Assembly: GCA_018350325.1 (NCBI GenBank)
Contig: JAEVLN010000031.1
Location: 620,065-684,064 of the forward strand
Source of the DNA: Globodera rostochiensis
Lineage: Eukaryota > Nematoda > Chromadorea > Rhabditida > Heteroderidae
Direction of reading: 5' to 3'
DNA: 64,000 bases
Both the position numbers and the translations under genes were made by a program. The notes under the pieces were generated by a model. It searched no databases. It saw nothing but the letters and a program-made list of their open reading frames with translations, and was not told the origin of the DNA. Below are positions 33,631-45,443 of this stretch, piece by piece (within the stretch, counting starts at the first letter, position 1; each line of letters opens with the position of its first letter).

Positions 33631-34527
33631 CAGGGGTGTGCACGGATACGAATTTTTGTATCCGTATCCGTCCGTCCTCAAAATCTCATATCCGTTATCC
33701 GTCCGTATCCGTGACCTTCAAAAATCCCATATCCGGATATCCGTCCGCGGATATCCGCGGATATCCGCATTATTTCAAAATCACTAGAGTTTTGACAAAA
33801 GTTCGAAAAAAATATTTTTTTAAAGCGAATTTTTTCCGATCGCGTTATCGTCTTATTAAAATTAAATCGGAACTGATATGAATTGATTCCGGATTTTGGC
33901 GGTTCCGGGAACCGGTTCCAAAATCGGTTCCGAATTTTTCGCGGTTCCGGTTCCGGAACCGGTTCCCGGCACCGGAACCGGGAAAACACTGGGGGTGGGT
34001 CGGCGGTGCCGATAGGCGCCGCCGAGAGAAAAAATTGAATCTTTAAAGACTTATGCTAAGAAAAATCGTCTAATTTTTAGGTAATTGAGTTCTAAAATGA
34101 ATTAATTCAGGGATCGTATCTGTCCTTTTTAAAGATTTGTCCTTTATTTAGCCTACACGTCCTTTTTTGTCCTTTATTTGAGTTTTCTGGAGCTTTTTGA
34201 AGAATTGAAGAGTTAAAGTGTAAAAATTAAAAATAAAAATGATATCGCGAGAGGGTATAGAACCCTCGACACAAAGTAGCATCATACTAAAACCACTAGG
34301 CCATCTTCAAGTATGAATATTTCCTTAAAACCAACTTAAGAAAATCGTTTTATTAAATTTTCCTTCAGCAATCAAAAAACAACGGATACACGGATATCCG
34401 CGGATATTAAGGTCATATCCGTCATCCGTCCGTATCCGTGACATTCCGAAAAACCATATCCGTTATCCGTCCGTATCCGGATATATCCGCGGATATCCGG
34501 ATATCCGGATGTCCGTGCACACGCCTG
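33631..34527. mobile_element. hAT-type element, GGGTGTGCACGGATAC family (nested)
   Basis: Ends CAGGGGTGTGCACGGATAC and ATGTCCGTGCACACGCCTG, with a perfect 8-bp duplication AGCAAAAC (33623-33630, 34528-34535). Subterminal TATCCGTATCCGTCCG repeats. Contains further insertions: a GGTTCCGG-rich hairpin, a CGGCGG hairpin (34001) and a tRNA-like unit on minus (34240-34315). Confidence 0.93.
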
Positions 34528-35111
34528 AGCAAAACAAGAATAAATACAAAAATTTTTGAAACAAATTCATCACGCCTTTGAATTTTTGCTTCAGTTTCCT
34601 TAACAAAGATTGCCAATTTTTGTAAAAATTTCTCCGGCGGCGCCTGTCGGCACCACCGGACATCCTCCACTCTTACGTAAACCAGTTTTTTCCCTGAAAT
34701 TCAGAAGCAAAATTCATAATTTTGCTAAAATTTTGATGAAATTTCTTAATAAAATAAAGTCAAAATTTCAAAAATTTTTCTCGGCGGCGCCTATCGGTAC
34801 CGCCGACCCCCACCACCTAAAAGTAAAGAAGAATCTCAAAAAAATGATATGATAAAATTAAAGTTAAAGACAATGAGGAAGATATTTTTGAATAACAAAA
34901 AAAAAAATTTTGTTTTCAAATTTAAAATTACAAAAAAAAATTCTACCTTGAAAGTCCCGGTCCCGGTTTTTCCCAAAAGTCCCGGTCCCGTCCTACCCTA
35001 GTTTCAATGGTGGGGGATAAAGTGTCTGACCATATGTTGTCTGCAGCATGGTTATTCCGAGTCCGCAATTTTTTGAGGTCGTCGGAGTGCATGAGCTTCG
35101 TACCTACTTAG

Positions 35112-35174
35112 TAGAGACCGGACTTGAGCTTCGAGCGAGATCTCGAGACGAGATCTCGTCTCGACCGGTCTCTA
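35112..35174. mobile_element. 63-bp hAT-type hairpin
   Basis: TAGAGACCGGACTTGAGC and GACCGGTCTCTA ends with GAGATCTCGAGACGAGATCT between; perfect 8-bp duplication CTACTTAG (35104-35111, 35175-35182). Confidence 0.92.
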
Positions 35175-35237
35175 CTACTTAGACCAAATGTCCAACTCAA
35201 TTGAAAACTCCCGGTCCCGTGCAACTCTAGTTTAAGC

Positions 35238-35785
35238 CAGGCATGGCCATGGATATAATTTTTTAAATCCGTGTCCGGATTATCCGTGCCTTTTGTATCC
35301 GTATCGTTTGAATCCGTCTTATTTTTCGAAATTCATATCCGTATCCACTGAGAAATTGTTTCCAATTTTTTTAACCAAAAATTACGAACTTTTTTTTATC
35401 AGTACATATTTAATTGTCTCAATTTGTTATTTTCAACCGAAATTTAAAAAATACTGTCATACATTTTTTTCAAAAATTCTTTGTTTGTACTCATTTTAAT
35501 AAAAAAATATTGAAAAATTTATTAAAAAATCGTAAATTGAGTGGAACATTGTAAAGTGATTAAGTTTTTTGTCAAAAAGTATGCAAGACCACCGCTTTGT
35601 CCTCGGCAAAAATTTAAAAAAAATGATTATAAAAACATTGGTACTCAATACCTATACGGATATGCGCGGATTTCACTTTCATATCCGTATCCGTTTGTAT
35701 CCGTCCCATTTTTAAAACTCCGTATCCGTCCATATCCGGATAATCCGCGGATATCCGGATATGCGGATATCCGTGGCCATGCCTG
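35238..35785. mobile_element. hAT-type MITE, CAGGCATGGCCA family
   Basis: Ends CAGGCATGGCCATGGATAT and ATATCCGTGGCCATGCCTG, 548 bp, with a perfect 8-bp duplication GTTTAAGC (35230-35237, 35786-35793). Subterminal TATCCGTATCCG repeats resemble those in 33631-34527, suggesting related families with different tips. Confidence 0.95.
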
Positions 35786-35939
35786 GTTTAAGCTAAACAA
35801 GTTCAATGCGTACCCAATTTATCGCTATCAAATGATCATAAAAATTGTGAACATATCCACAAATTTGTAGAAAACCAATTCATTGAATTCATTTTAACAG
35901 ACAATATGGAAGAACAACACGAACGCCCCCGGCCTCATC

Positions 35940-38021
35940 TCATTTTGATGGACGGACTCCAACAGCCTTTCTCTGTGAAGGGGAAATATAACAAATGGTG
36001 CTACGCCAATTGGTGATTTGCTGCAGTTCAGAGACGGTTCCACGCCGAGTGGGGAATTGCAGCGGGTACAGCTCGGGCAGAACACTGCACGAATAGTGCA
36101 GATACACGCTGATGATCTCGTCCCGTGTCAACACTCCGGAAGGAACTGTCAAAAGCAAAATTCAAATTCAAAGAGCAAATTTATCTTTGCCGCCCCCCCG
36201 CCATTGGTAAAATATCAACTCGTTTTTTAGTAATACATGTATTTATGATCAAAATCGGACAAAAGCTTGGGCCTAAGCCTAACGAACCTCTAACCTCTTT
36301 TGAAATTTAAGGGAAAAAACGAGTTGATTACCAATATTATCAGAAAAATTCTTTTGTGGAATGAGCGGAAAACAAATTTTGAAGAATGCCGGGCCGAGCA
36401 TTTCACGTCGATTCTCCGCCGAACGCTCTTTCCCATTTTGACGGCATTGTTCGTCCGCCCAGCCAAGTGCCTAACAAATAAGTAAAAGAAAATAAATTCT
36501 AAAATATTTTAATTTTGTTAATTAGAGAATCCGTGAAAACACGAGATAAGGAATATTTTCTATAATACAAAAATGATTTTACGGCATTCCAAATTGTAAG
36601 TTCATCAACGATCAGCTCGTCACGGTCCAAAATCTCGCACAACATTTTTTGATCAATTTGTAAAAATTCTTTTGAGAGCATCAAAGTTTCTGCATTCTGA
36701 TCGATGTAATGCAAACAATTGCGAGCGAAGTCCTTAAATAAATTTATGAAAAATTTGACTAATTCCCGATTTTTTTTTTAGCCCGGAATCACAGTCTATG
36801 GAAAAAATTAAAATTTGCATAATATTTTAAAAAACGTTGAAAATTGCCCCACCTCTTCCCCAAGCACGCGCGCCTGCTCAATCGAGAGGAAAACATTGCG
36901 CAGTTTCCCTTTGGGAAAGTTGACACACGCTTTGACAAGTCCGGCCACGTTGTATTTATTGGCTGAAATTAAAAGTATTTTATCAAAAAATTTCAAACTT
37001 CCATACTTTGGGCAAAATATTTATTTTTTATTTTCAAAAATCATGCAAATCTTTTGGGAAATTTCTGGCATTATTTGAACTGTTTTTTGTAACTGAAATT
37101 GTGCCGTGGCACAACAAATCAATAAAATTGCACCCGCGCAAAGCACGGCGATTGCATTTTCCCCGTTCAGTCCGCTCAAATCGTCCGCATAAATGAAGCG
37201 GAGCATCGCCTTGAACGCGCCCACCTCCACGTCGGGCACCTCCACGGGCTTAATCTCTTCCGAAGGAACTAAAATAATTTTATTTAATTATCGTTATTTC
37301 ATCTTATCAAAATTTAATATTTTAAAATATTTTTTAAACAAATTTTCAGCCACCGGTCCCAGCGGCGGCCTTCGCATTTTGAGCGTCAAAACGAAACATT
37401 GCCTCAAAAACGTCTGATGCCGTCCCCATGATCAGTTTATGTGCCGGCAGCCGCTTAAACATTTCAAAATTGTAATAAATCGGACACAACAAATTTGAAA
37501 TTTAAGCATAAAAAAGTCAAATTAAATTTTGAAATAATCACATTATTCTTCCTTCGCCCCCAAAACTCGCCTCCTTTTCGTCCCCGTCCCCCACCAAAAA
37601 GTGCACATCCGCCCCATTGCCCGCGCTCAGCAAATGCTTCATCCGATCAACCAACGCAGCTGAATTTGTAGCTGAAAATTTTTGTTTTTTGCTTTTAGAT
37701 ACTCAAAAACTTCAACCCAAAAATGTCCTTGAAAAATCAAAGTACCTATTTTTGTTAAGAAATAGACACAAAAATTCAAATGGGCAAATATGCCTTGAAA
37801 TCATTCAGTTTCGAAATTTTGGGCCTAGCCACAGTTAAAGCCAAAATACCACCACCTCCTTGGCCAGCTCCAAACAACTCGACTACTCGACCATTAAACC
37901 CTCCGATGCCACCACCACGGCCAGTGCCAAATGAAGAGGTCCCTCTGCTTCGACCAAAGCACGGTCGGCCTCCAACAAATCCTCTGCCGCGACCGCGGCC
38001 GCGGATGTCATAGTCCATCAA
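35940..38021 (-). CDS. BTB-BACK protein with Arg/Gly-rich N-terminus, no MATH (364 aa)
   Basis: Eight exons join in frame: 38021-37856, 37671-37571, 37453-37354, 37256-37134, 36962-36853, 36732-36583, 36470-36332 and 36145-35940. Exon 1 is an Arg-Gly/Gly-rich segment ([15 protein letters not shown] ... [11 protein letters not shown]) spliced with matching phase (GGAG/GTGGTG) onto the BTB domain ([45 protein letters not shown]), then BACK ([32 protein letters not shown]). After the linker shared with the other copies ([15 protein letters not shown] ... [10 protein letters not shown]) the frame ends within about 35 residues, so the MATH domain is absent. Intron 2 uses a GC donor. Without MATH it could still bind cullin-3 or dimerise; that role is inference. 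The first exon is less certain than the rest. Confidence 0.75.
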
Positions 38022-38039
38022 ATCAGACGATGTTTAATC

Positions 38040-40260
38040 AGTGAAAAATTTCAATTTATCAAAAAAAATTAAATTTAAAACAACACAATCGCAGCTGCCC
38101 GCCCTCCCCACTTAATATTAGCATAAAGTTGACTTTCAATTTTGATTTAGCATTTTATGATAATGTCAAAGATTTCAGCTGCTGTTTTATCACACTTTTA
38201 GTGTTGACATGGAAATCAGGGTCCGCTTAAACTAAATTGATGCCGAAGATCATTAAATGTAAAACATTTTAAAAAATTGAAATGTTTAGTCTGCTCGCCA
38301 TTTGCTTTTATGTTTTGCATCGTAAATGAATGGACACGATGGAACACGAATGAATGCATTGAATGGACGGACAAATATAAAAATGATGTTGACCTTATAA
38401 AAAATGATCAACAATGGGCCGAGGGGCATGAAAAGAAGACAACAACGCACAAACAAATGACGTACATAAATCATAGAGATGGGAGCCGACGAGTTCAAAA
38501 AATAGATCACTTTCGAGAAAATATGGCAACCGGCTCCCAAAATATGGCATTTTTATGGCAAGTTTCCTTAAGGGACGTGTTATTTTTTCGTGCGATTTTT
38601 TCAACTCATTAGGCGAGGGGCGGGCGGGTCGGCGGTGCCGATAGGCGCCGCCGAGGAATTTTTGAATTTTCGACTCTATTTTTTAAGAGATAAAAATTTC
38701 CCATTTTTGACTCAAAAACTAAGAAGTTTTCACAGTTCAAAAATGTGGCAAAAACAGAATCTCAAACAAAAATTTTTTGAAAAATTAAGACCATCGCTAA
38801 TAAATCTTGGACGCGGGTGAGGGGTGGTTCGGCGGTGCCGCCTCTTTTAGTCGGAGATTTCGCCGTTTTAACGAGATTATTTGGACCTAGCAAAAGATAT
38901 TTTTGGGATTTTCGCGTCTAATATAGGCTTAAGCTTATCCAGGCTTTTTCAGCCCCTCAAATTCAAGAAGCGGTATTTAAGTCCGATCCTTCGATCAGAC
39001 AATCCAAAAATTGTTGCCACCGTTAAAGGTAGCTCATGTACCGCCTCGTGACGGCGACCCTTCCAGATCGGCGCTGTTGTTTATAGTATTATGCTATTTT
39101 GACAAAAAATGTTCGATAGGGTGAGTCTATTATTAACCTTTTCCTCTCGTCGTCTAATTTTATTTACTGAACTTGCTCCGAACATCGCCCGGTACGCGTC
39201 CTTTCAGTTATTTTATCCGGCTTTTTGTTACTTAAAAGCAGAACACGGACTTTGAGGATCGATCGTTAATTCTTAGAAAATTTAACAAGGTTTGATAAGA
39301 AAATTGTTCCTAAATTATCGTGGTTTTGAGAGAGCGCTTTGATAAAATAGCCTTTCTATTGAAAATTTTGAATCTACTCAATGCCAAAACATAAATGTTT
39401 TCCATTAAAATTCCAAAATTTTCAACACTCACGCCAAATTCTCATTTTCAAAGGACTTTCAGGGAAATAGGACATTTTCAATTTATAAGATCGAGGGTCC
39501 ATGTCCACGGACAAAAGACGAGTAGTATTTTTATTAACAAATATCGTTAGCAAAAATTACCGTATTTTTGATTTTAGGTTGCAAATCTCAACAAATTGAC
39601 TCAAAAATTTCTCGCTCCCTCCCCCCCCCCCCCAACCAAATAGAATTTAAGCGGATTTGGATCAGATTTGCCGAAATTTGTCGGATCGGATTGGGGAAAA
39701 CACCGGATTTCGGATGATCCGCTGCAACCCTGCCGCTGGTGGTGAGTGGTTGGTGCATTTGAAGTGTGGGTTGGTTGGGTGGGGGTTTAGGTCCCCGACT
39801 GTGTAAATGATTTTACTTTTTTGAACATTTACGGTGGTTTAAAATTCATTAAAATTTCAAAAAAAAAATTCCCGCTGGCGCCTACGGCACCGCCGACCTC
39901 CACCTCCCAACCCCTAAAAGTAAAGCAGAATCTCAAAAGATATGATAAAATTTAAGTTGAAAAAAAGAAAAAAGTTATTTTTGAATAATAAAAATTGTCG
40001 CACCATTGACCATTACAAAAAAAATTTCGCTATATCAATCCCGGTTTTTGAAAAGTCGAAATCCCGATCCCCTTTCTTTTGGGAAGAGCAACGCGTAGCT
40101 GAACTGTTTCGATTTCTGTAAAATTTTAATCTAACGAAAACGAAAAACTACTATTTTGTTTCAATTAAAAAAACGAAATGAAAACGAAATGAAAATGAAT
40201 ACAAAATGAAAATGAGTGTACAAAAATGAATTTAGAATTTCGACACCAATACAAATTCCG
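38040..40260. other. Spacer between BTB copies, repeat-filled
   Basis: Includes a fragment of the GGTTGCCATATTT family (38515-38570), a CGGCGG hairpin (38631-38655), a block at 38940-39180 related to 49640-49850, and a tRNA-like SINE unit (39735-39845). About 40080-40170 matches 29300-29400, the shared 3' flank of the intact and broken BTB copies. Confidence 0.5.
39735..39845 (+). repeat. tRNA-derived SINE-like unit
   Basis: TGGTGAGTGGTTGGTG (box A side) and GGGGGTTTAGGTCCCCGAC (box B side), then TTTACGGTGGTTTAAAATTC. Plus-strand relative of 28090-28190. Confidence 0.7.
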
Positions 40261-40799
40261 TATATTTATCACTCGACTCCGACCGGTACTTCGGCAGTCA
40301 CTTCAGCGCTCAAAATCACCGTGTCATTCTTCGCGTCATACCATCCGTTCTGCGGGTCCATCAATTTCTAAATTTTTTAGGTTAAGCCCCGGGCAGATAT
40401 ATTGACCATATCACCTCAAATGGCATGAAATATTGCATTCCCCATCCTTTCGCACTTAAGTTAAAGATGCTGCGGCTGAGCTCCTGAGTGTGGTCCTCTT
40501 TTCCTTCCTTTTGCGAAACAATTCTAATTGTTGCTGAACCGGCACAGCTCCAATTGGAATCTTAATAATTAAATGATTGAAAATTAATATTATTTTTTTT
40601 TGAATTTTTGACTCGATTCGATAAGATATTTTCACATTAGTATTTAAAAAAAATGCCACTTTTCTTAAAGTTTTTGGGAATGGGAGGCGTCATGCATAGC
40701 CGATAAGGGCCGCCGAGAAATTTTTTAATTTTTTATGCCAATTTGTTAAGAAAATTGGTCAAAAAATTGTAAAAGAGCGACGACACATAGGGATAGGGT

Positions 40800-41022
40800 C
40801 CCCCCCTATGGTTTTTTGAGGATTGGGGAATTAGCCCCCCCCAGGGCTATGGTTTTTTTGAGGATGGGAAATTAGCCCCCCCCCAGGGCTATGGTTTTTT
40901 TGAGGATGGGAAATTAGCCCCCCCCCCAGGGCTATGGTTTTTTTGAGGATGGGAAATTAGCCCCCCCCCCAGGGCTATGGTTTTTTTGAGGATGGGAAAT
41001 TAGCCCGCCCCCCCCCCCCCCC
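40800..41022. repeat. About 42-bp tandem repeat in a BTB intron
   Basis: Five units of GGGCTATGGTTTTTTTGAGG followed by ATGGGAAATTAG and a C-run that lengthens through the array. It lies in the intron between the two MATH exons of the broken BTB copy; the same intron in the intact copy is only 61 bp. Confidence 0.93.
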
Positions 41023-42519
41023 TCGGTGGCCGATAATGCTCACCAGTGTTTGCATCGTTGCAGCGGAGGTAAAAGCTAAATCGGTCGTAGTAGGCTGCAG
41101 AAGTCACCAATATTTTCCAGGGAAGGCCCCTAATGTACACGGCTTCGCTGAGTCGGCGGCTGTCCACATGCACAAATTCAGACACTTTGTCGATTTTCAG
41201 CACAATTTTGCCTTTCGCTTTATACGGATCTGACGACGTCCGTCGCTTAGTTGGGAATTGCAGCGAGTACGGTTCGGGCTGATCAGCGTCCGGATGCGAA
41301 TAGTACTGAAACACACTCATCATCTGGTCACTCGTCAACACTCCGGACCGAACTGTCAAAAAAAAAGCAATGTTTAATCGGATTTTTGTGTCAAAATTAT
41401 AGAATTAAAACTAGTTTTTTGCATTTTAATTCTAAATTACCGTACATCCAATGCCCCACCCCACGCCTAAACTAGAGCCGCGCCCCTGTTTGGAGGGTTG
41501 AACAATAGAGCCCCCGGGCTCTATTTTAGGCAATACGGTATCCAATCCAAAAAGGTTCCAACCAATATTTGCCGAAAAATCCTTTTGTGGGATGAGCGGA
41601 AAACAAATTTTGAAGAGTGCCGGGCCGAGCATTGCGCGTCTGTTCTCAGCCGAACGCTCTTTCCCATTTTGACAGCATTTTTCGTCCGCCCAACGAAGTG
41701 CCTTATAATTTTTTTTTTTTAATTAAATGAATTTGAATATATAAAAAAATGTTTTTACGGCATTCCAAATTGGAAGTTCTTCTTCGACGATATCACGGCC
41801 CAAAATCTCAATAATTTTTGATCAATTTGTAAAAATTCTTCCGTTTGGATCAAATTTGCTGCATTCTTATCGATGTAATCCAAGCAATTGCGAGCAATGT
41901 CCTTAAATATTATTTTTATAATATCGCTTTTTTGAAGCCAAAATTAGTTTATGAAAAAGTAAAAATTTGCAAATATTTATTTAAAATGATGAATTGCTAC
42001 TTGACAAGGTGGCAAAGCTTTTCCAAGCTTGCGAGCCAGCTCAATCGAGTGGAAAATATTGCGCAGTTTCCCTTTGGGAAAGTTAACACACGCTTTGATC
42101 AGTCCGGGCACGTTATATTTATCAGCTGAAATTAAATATTTTATTAAAATTCTCTAATTTCCATATTTTGGGGAATTGTAACTGAAACTGTGCCGTGGCA
42201 CAAACAAATCAATAAAATTTCACCCGCAAAAAGCACATCGAACACATTGTCTTCACTGATTCCGCTCAAATCGTCCGCATAAATGAAGCTGAGCATCGCC
42301 TTGAACGCGCCCACCTCCACGTCGGGAACTTCGATGGGCTTTATCTCTTCCAAAGGAGCTCAAATAATTTATTTAAAAAAATTTTAAACAAATTTTCGCA
42401 CCCTTTCCACCGGCGGTGACGGCCTTTGCATTTTTGGCATCAAAAAGGAACATTTTCTCGAACACATCGGAGGCGGCCAACAGAATCAATTTGTGCGCTG
42501 AGAGAGTCTTAAACATTTC

Positions 42520-42895
42520 AAAAAAGTGATAATTATGCCAAGCTCATCAAAAAAGTGATAATTATGAAAAGTTCATCAAAAAAGTGATAATTATGAAAAG
42601 TTCAGCAAAAAAGTGAGAATTATGAAAAGTTCATCAAAAAAGTGATAATTATGAAAAGTTCATCAAAAAAGTGATAATTATGAAAAATTCATCAAAAAAG
42701 TGATAATTATGAAAAGTTCATCAAAAAAGTGATAAGTATGAAAAGTTCATCAAAAAAGTGATAATTATGAAAAGTTCATCAAAAAAGTGATAATTATGAA
42801 AAGTTCAGCAAAAAAGTGAGAATTATGAAAAGTTCAACAAAAAAGTGATAATTATGAAAAGTTCATCAAAAAAGTGATAATTATGAAAAGTTCAA
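42520..42895. repeat. 29-bp intronic tandem repeat (long array)
   Basis: About 13 copies of GAAAAGTTCATCAAAAAAGT + GATAATTAT in intron 1 (GC-AG) of the broken BTB copy, against about five in the intact copy. Confidence 0.95.
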
Positions 42896-43109
42896 TTTGT
42901 CCTCTCAAAACTCGCCTCCTTTTTGTCTCCTTCCCCCACCGAAAATTGAACGTCCGCCGGCCGTATCTTTGCCCGCGCTCAGCAAATGCTTCATCCGATC
43001 AACCAAATAATCCGGTTTTGCCATGTTAAATTAACAATTGAATTGTTGATACTGCAAATTAATTTTTAATCATTTTTGTTTAAAAATTATTCAACAAAAA
43101 AAATCTTTG

Positions 43110-43560
43110 AAAAATGAGCTTGGAAAGTGTCAAAATTCAGGAAATTAATTTCTAACGGGAGCTCTGTCTACTTTTACGTCTTGAATTTAAACGCTTCTTT
43201 TTCCTCAACTCCTTAAGCTTTGAATTACATAATTTTTAGATTACTGTGAACATTTTTTCACCGATTTTTTATTCCCTTTATAACTTTGTTATAATGTCTT
43301 TGTCAATTCGAAATGTCTTTAAAAAAAACCCCAAAACTGGACCACTAAAAGTATTTCAATTGTCACAACATAAAATCTAAATAAGACAAACTAACAAACA
43401 AACAAATTTTGTGGGCAAAGTCAGAGAGAGAGTCAAATGCGAATGCCCAAACTGAACGAACGAATGAATGAAAGTGAAAGGTGAAAATGGTCAAAAGTGG
43501 ACAATGCAGTGTCTGACCGTCGGCACAAAATGTAAATGGTACAAAATTCAATCGATAATC
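43110..43560. repeat. BTB 5' flank, second copy
   Basis: Same GGACCACTAAAA and GGGCAAAGTCAGAGAGAGAG blocks as 32200-32330, here without the 18-bp minisatellite. Confidence 0.75.
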
Positions 43561-43944
43561 ACTTCGTGCCCCCCTCCCCTCCCCCTCCCTCTCACTGAAT
43601 GTTGGCACTTTTCTTCAAAAGGTAAAATGTCTCATCGCATTTGACCTCAGGACATTGGTAATTGGGTGCGTTTGTTTAGAGTTTTAGTGAAGAATGTCAG
43701 ACGCGATAAATGAAAGAAATAGTGTTAAAAGTGAAGAGACTTTTGAAAGAGAAAGAGAGAGAACAATTTGAGAGAGAAGATGGGGCAGAGATATTTGGCA
43801 AATGGATACGCGCTGCCCGCTGTGGCGCGCGCGTCACTGCACGCGTACGCCATCCGCAACGCTGCTCAATCGCAAACAATATACTGTACTGTATGGGGGG
43901 GGGGGTAAACCCAACTCATCCATATCCAACTCGTCCATAGAGCA

Positions 43945-44225
43945 TAACTTGCTTCAACCTTAACCGATTTATAAAGTTTTGATGCCACTCGAAAGATCTC
44001 GAAGAGTTGAAGCTAACATTAAGTTAAAGCTTTTTGATTGGACAAATATCAAAAAAGTTATGGCCAGAAAACCGCCAAAAATCGGAATCTTTAAACTTTC
44101 TCAAGTGTTAAGGCCATAACTTTTTTGATATTTGTCCAATCACAAAGCTTTAACTTAATATTAGCTTCAACCCTTCGAGATCTTTCAAATGGCGTCAAGA
44201 CTTTCTAAATCGTTTAAGATTGAAG
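43945..44225. repeat. Foldback repeat with CATAACTTTTTTGATATTTG arms
   Basis: Two arms of about 130 bp: GCTTTTTGATTGGACAAATA then AAAAAAGTTATGGCC on the left mirror GGCCATAACTTTTTT then TATTTGTCCAATCACAAAGC on the right, around a 40-bp loop. It can form a very long hairpin. No 8-bp duplication found. Confidence 0.92.
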
Positions 44226-44744
44226 TAAGACCATTTTGAACAAACTCAAACCCCTAGCTTGGATTCGAACATTGGGGGTTTCCCTATTCCATGACTGAAA
44301 CCCGGTCCTCATCAATTTTGGGTTTAACATTTTTCCCTTATTTGGGGGAGGGGGAATGCCGTTTAAAACAACGGCATTTTTAACGGGAAGGGGGAAAAGG
44401 CGTAAGTACCGGGCCCGGAATTTTTTTTACCTCTCGCTAAACAACAGCAAAACGCCAACGGCTTTACTTTTTAGAATTTTTTTTTGCTCCATTTCTTTTC
44501 TAAAGCGCATTTTTTCAATAAAACCATTTTTAATAAAAAGTGGGGGGGGGGGAGGGCACCATCAAATTTTCAAATATATCATTAAAAATCAGCCTGTTGG
44601 GGGGGGGGCACATGAAGCGTTTGTTGGGCACCGGCAATGGGGCCGGACCTTCACTTTTTGGACCGAAAGGAGGCGAGTTACAGATTTGTTGCGTCCGCAA
44701 AAATGTACCTATTTATATTTCACACTTTCTGAAACATTCTTTAA

Positions 44745-44864
44745 CAAGTCGGGTGTTGTTCTGGTATTAATGCTTTTTGGTCCTTTAATTTGTTTTGTTT
44801 TATGTGCATATTTTTTGCCGCCCTACACATGTCCGTTTTGGCGGCACACAAATGAGGATTAATT
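44745..44864 (+). CDS. Possible terminal exon with TM segment
   Basis: After TTTAACAAG the frame reads SGVVLVLMLFGPLICFVL then YTCPFWRHTNED and a TAA. A hydrophobic segment followed by a short polar tail resembles the TM exon of the Ly6-like gene in the first 3.4 kb, but no upstream exon could be joined. The longer ORF (44356-44862) is mostly repeat-derived. Confidence 0.3.
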
Positions 44865-45443
44865 ATTAATACATACATTTTATTTGTAGATTTTTTATTT
44901 AGCTCAACGTAAAATTGAATCGGAAAAAAATCGGCAAAGCAGCCTATTGAATAACAAATGGAAATTTTCGACAATTACATTATTGTTGACGAAAAAACGA
45001 TGAATGACATCACCCTTGAAAAAACATCACTTAAAAATCGTTGTAATTCAACATTCATTGACTCGACTCCATTCGCATCACTGTAATTTTTATTGATTAA
45101 ATCTGATCAACAAATCAAATTGATTATTTTAAAACAAATTTGACATGGGAAGAGACACCATGACTATGCGCTATCATATTTGGTGATCAGTGACGTTGGC
45201 AGCTATCTTTCTGAACCGTCAGATGCAAAAAATAATTCTAGCTTTAACTTTTTCTGAAAATTCCATATTTTAAACATCGATTTGAAAGACGTGATGAATT
45301 TATTTCAAAAATTCTTGTATCTATTGTTGTTTTGCTCACATTAATTAAAAAATATTTAAAAACTATTAAAACATTTTTATTATTGGTGGAAGATTACCTA
45401 TGTGAGTATAGAAAAATAATAAATCAGTGTTGCACTCAAGAGG

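Larger units (their letters stand above)
33306..35000. mobile_element. 1695-bp composite hAT-type insertion with empty site in window
   Basis: Ends TAGGGTAGGACGGGACCGG and CCGGTCCCGTCCTACCCTA, flanked by GTTTTAAT (33298-33305) and GTTTCAAT (35001-35008). The paralogous flank at 54561-54585 reads straight through TCATGGTTTCAATGGTGGGG, which is the unoccupied site. It contains a SINE-like unit, another 8-bp-duplication element (33631-34527) and CGGCGG hairpins. Confidence 0.9.
40269..43024 (-). pseudogene. BTB-BACK-MATH gene copy broken by two frameshifts
   Basis: Same nine-exon structure as the intact copy: 43024-42916, 42507-42402, 42346-42224, 42125-42001, 41901-41759, 41701-41563, 41352-41044, 40560-40415 and 40367-40269. 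Exon 1 has four extra bases (GGCC in CGCCGGCCGTA on plus) after KDT. Exon 5 lacks four bases (plus-strand CACA in CTCACACAATAAT of the intact copy), destroying LLCEILGRD. Splice sites and the MATH exons (KGK, LPWKILV, SNWSCAGSATIRIVS) are otherwise well kept, so loss looks recent. Introns 1 and 7 are swollen by tandem repeats. Confidence 0.85.

Noticed and set aside
37021..37245. Separate 74-codon gene on minus
   Set aside because: It is BTB exon 3 read through its donor into the intron; the spliced model accounts for it.
44356..44862. 168-codon ORF as a single gene
   Set aside because: Most of it crosses G-runs and repeat sequence; only the last 38 codons look like an exon.
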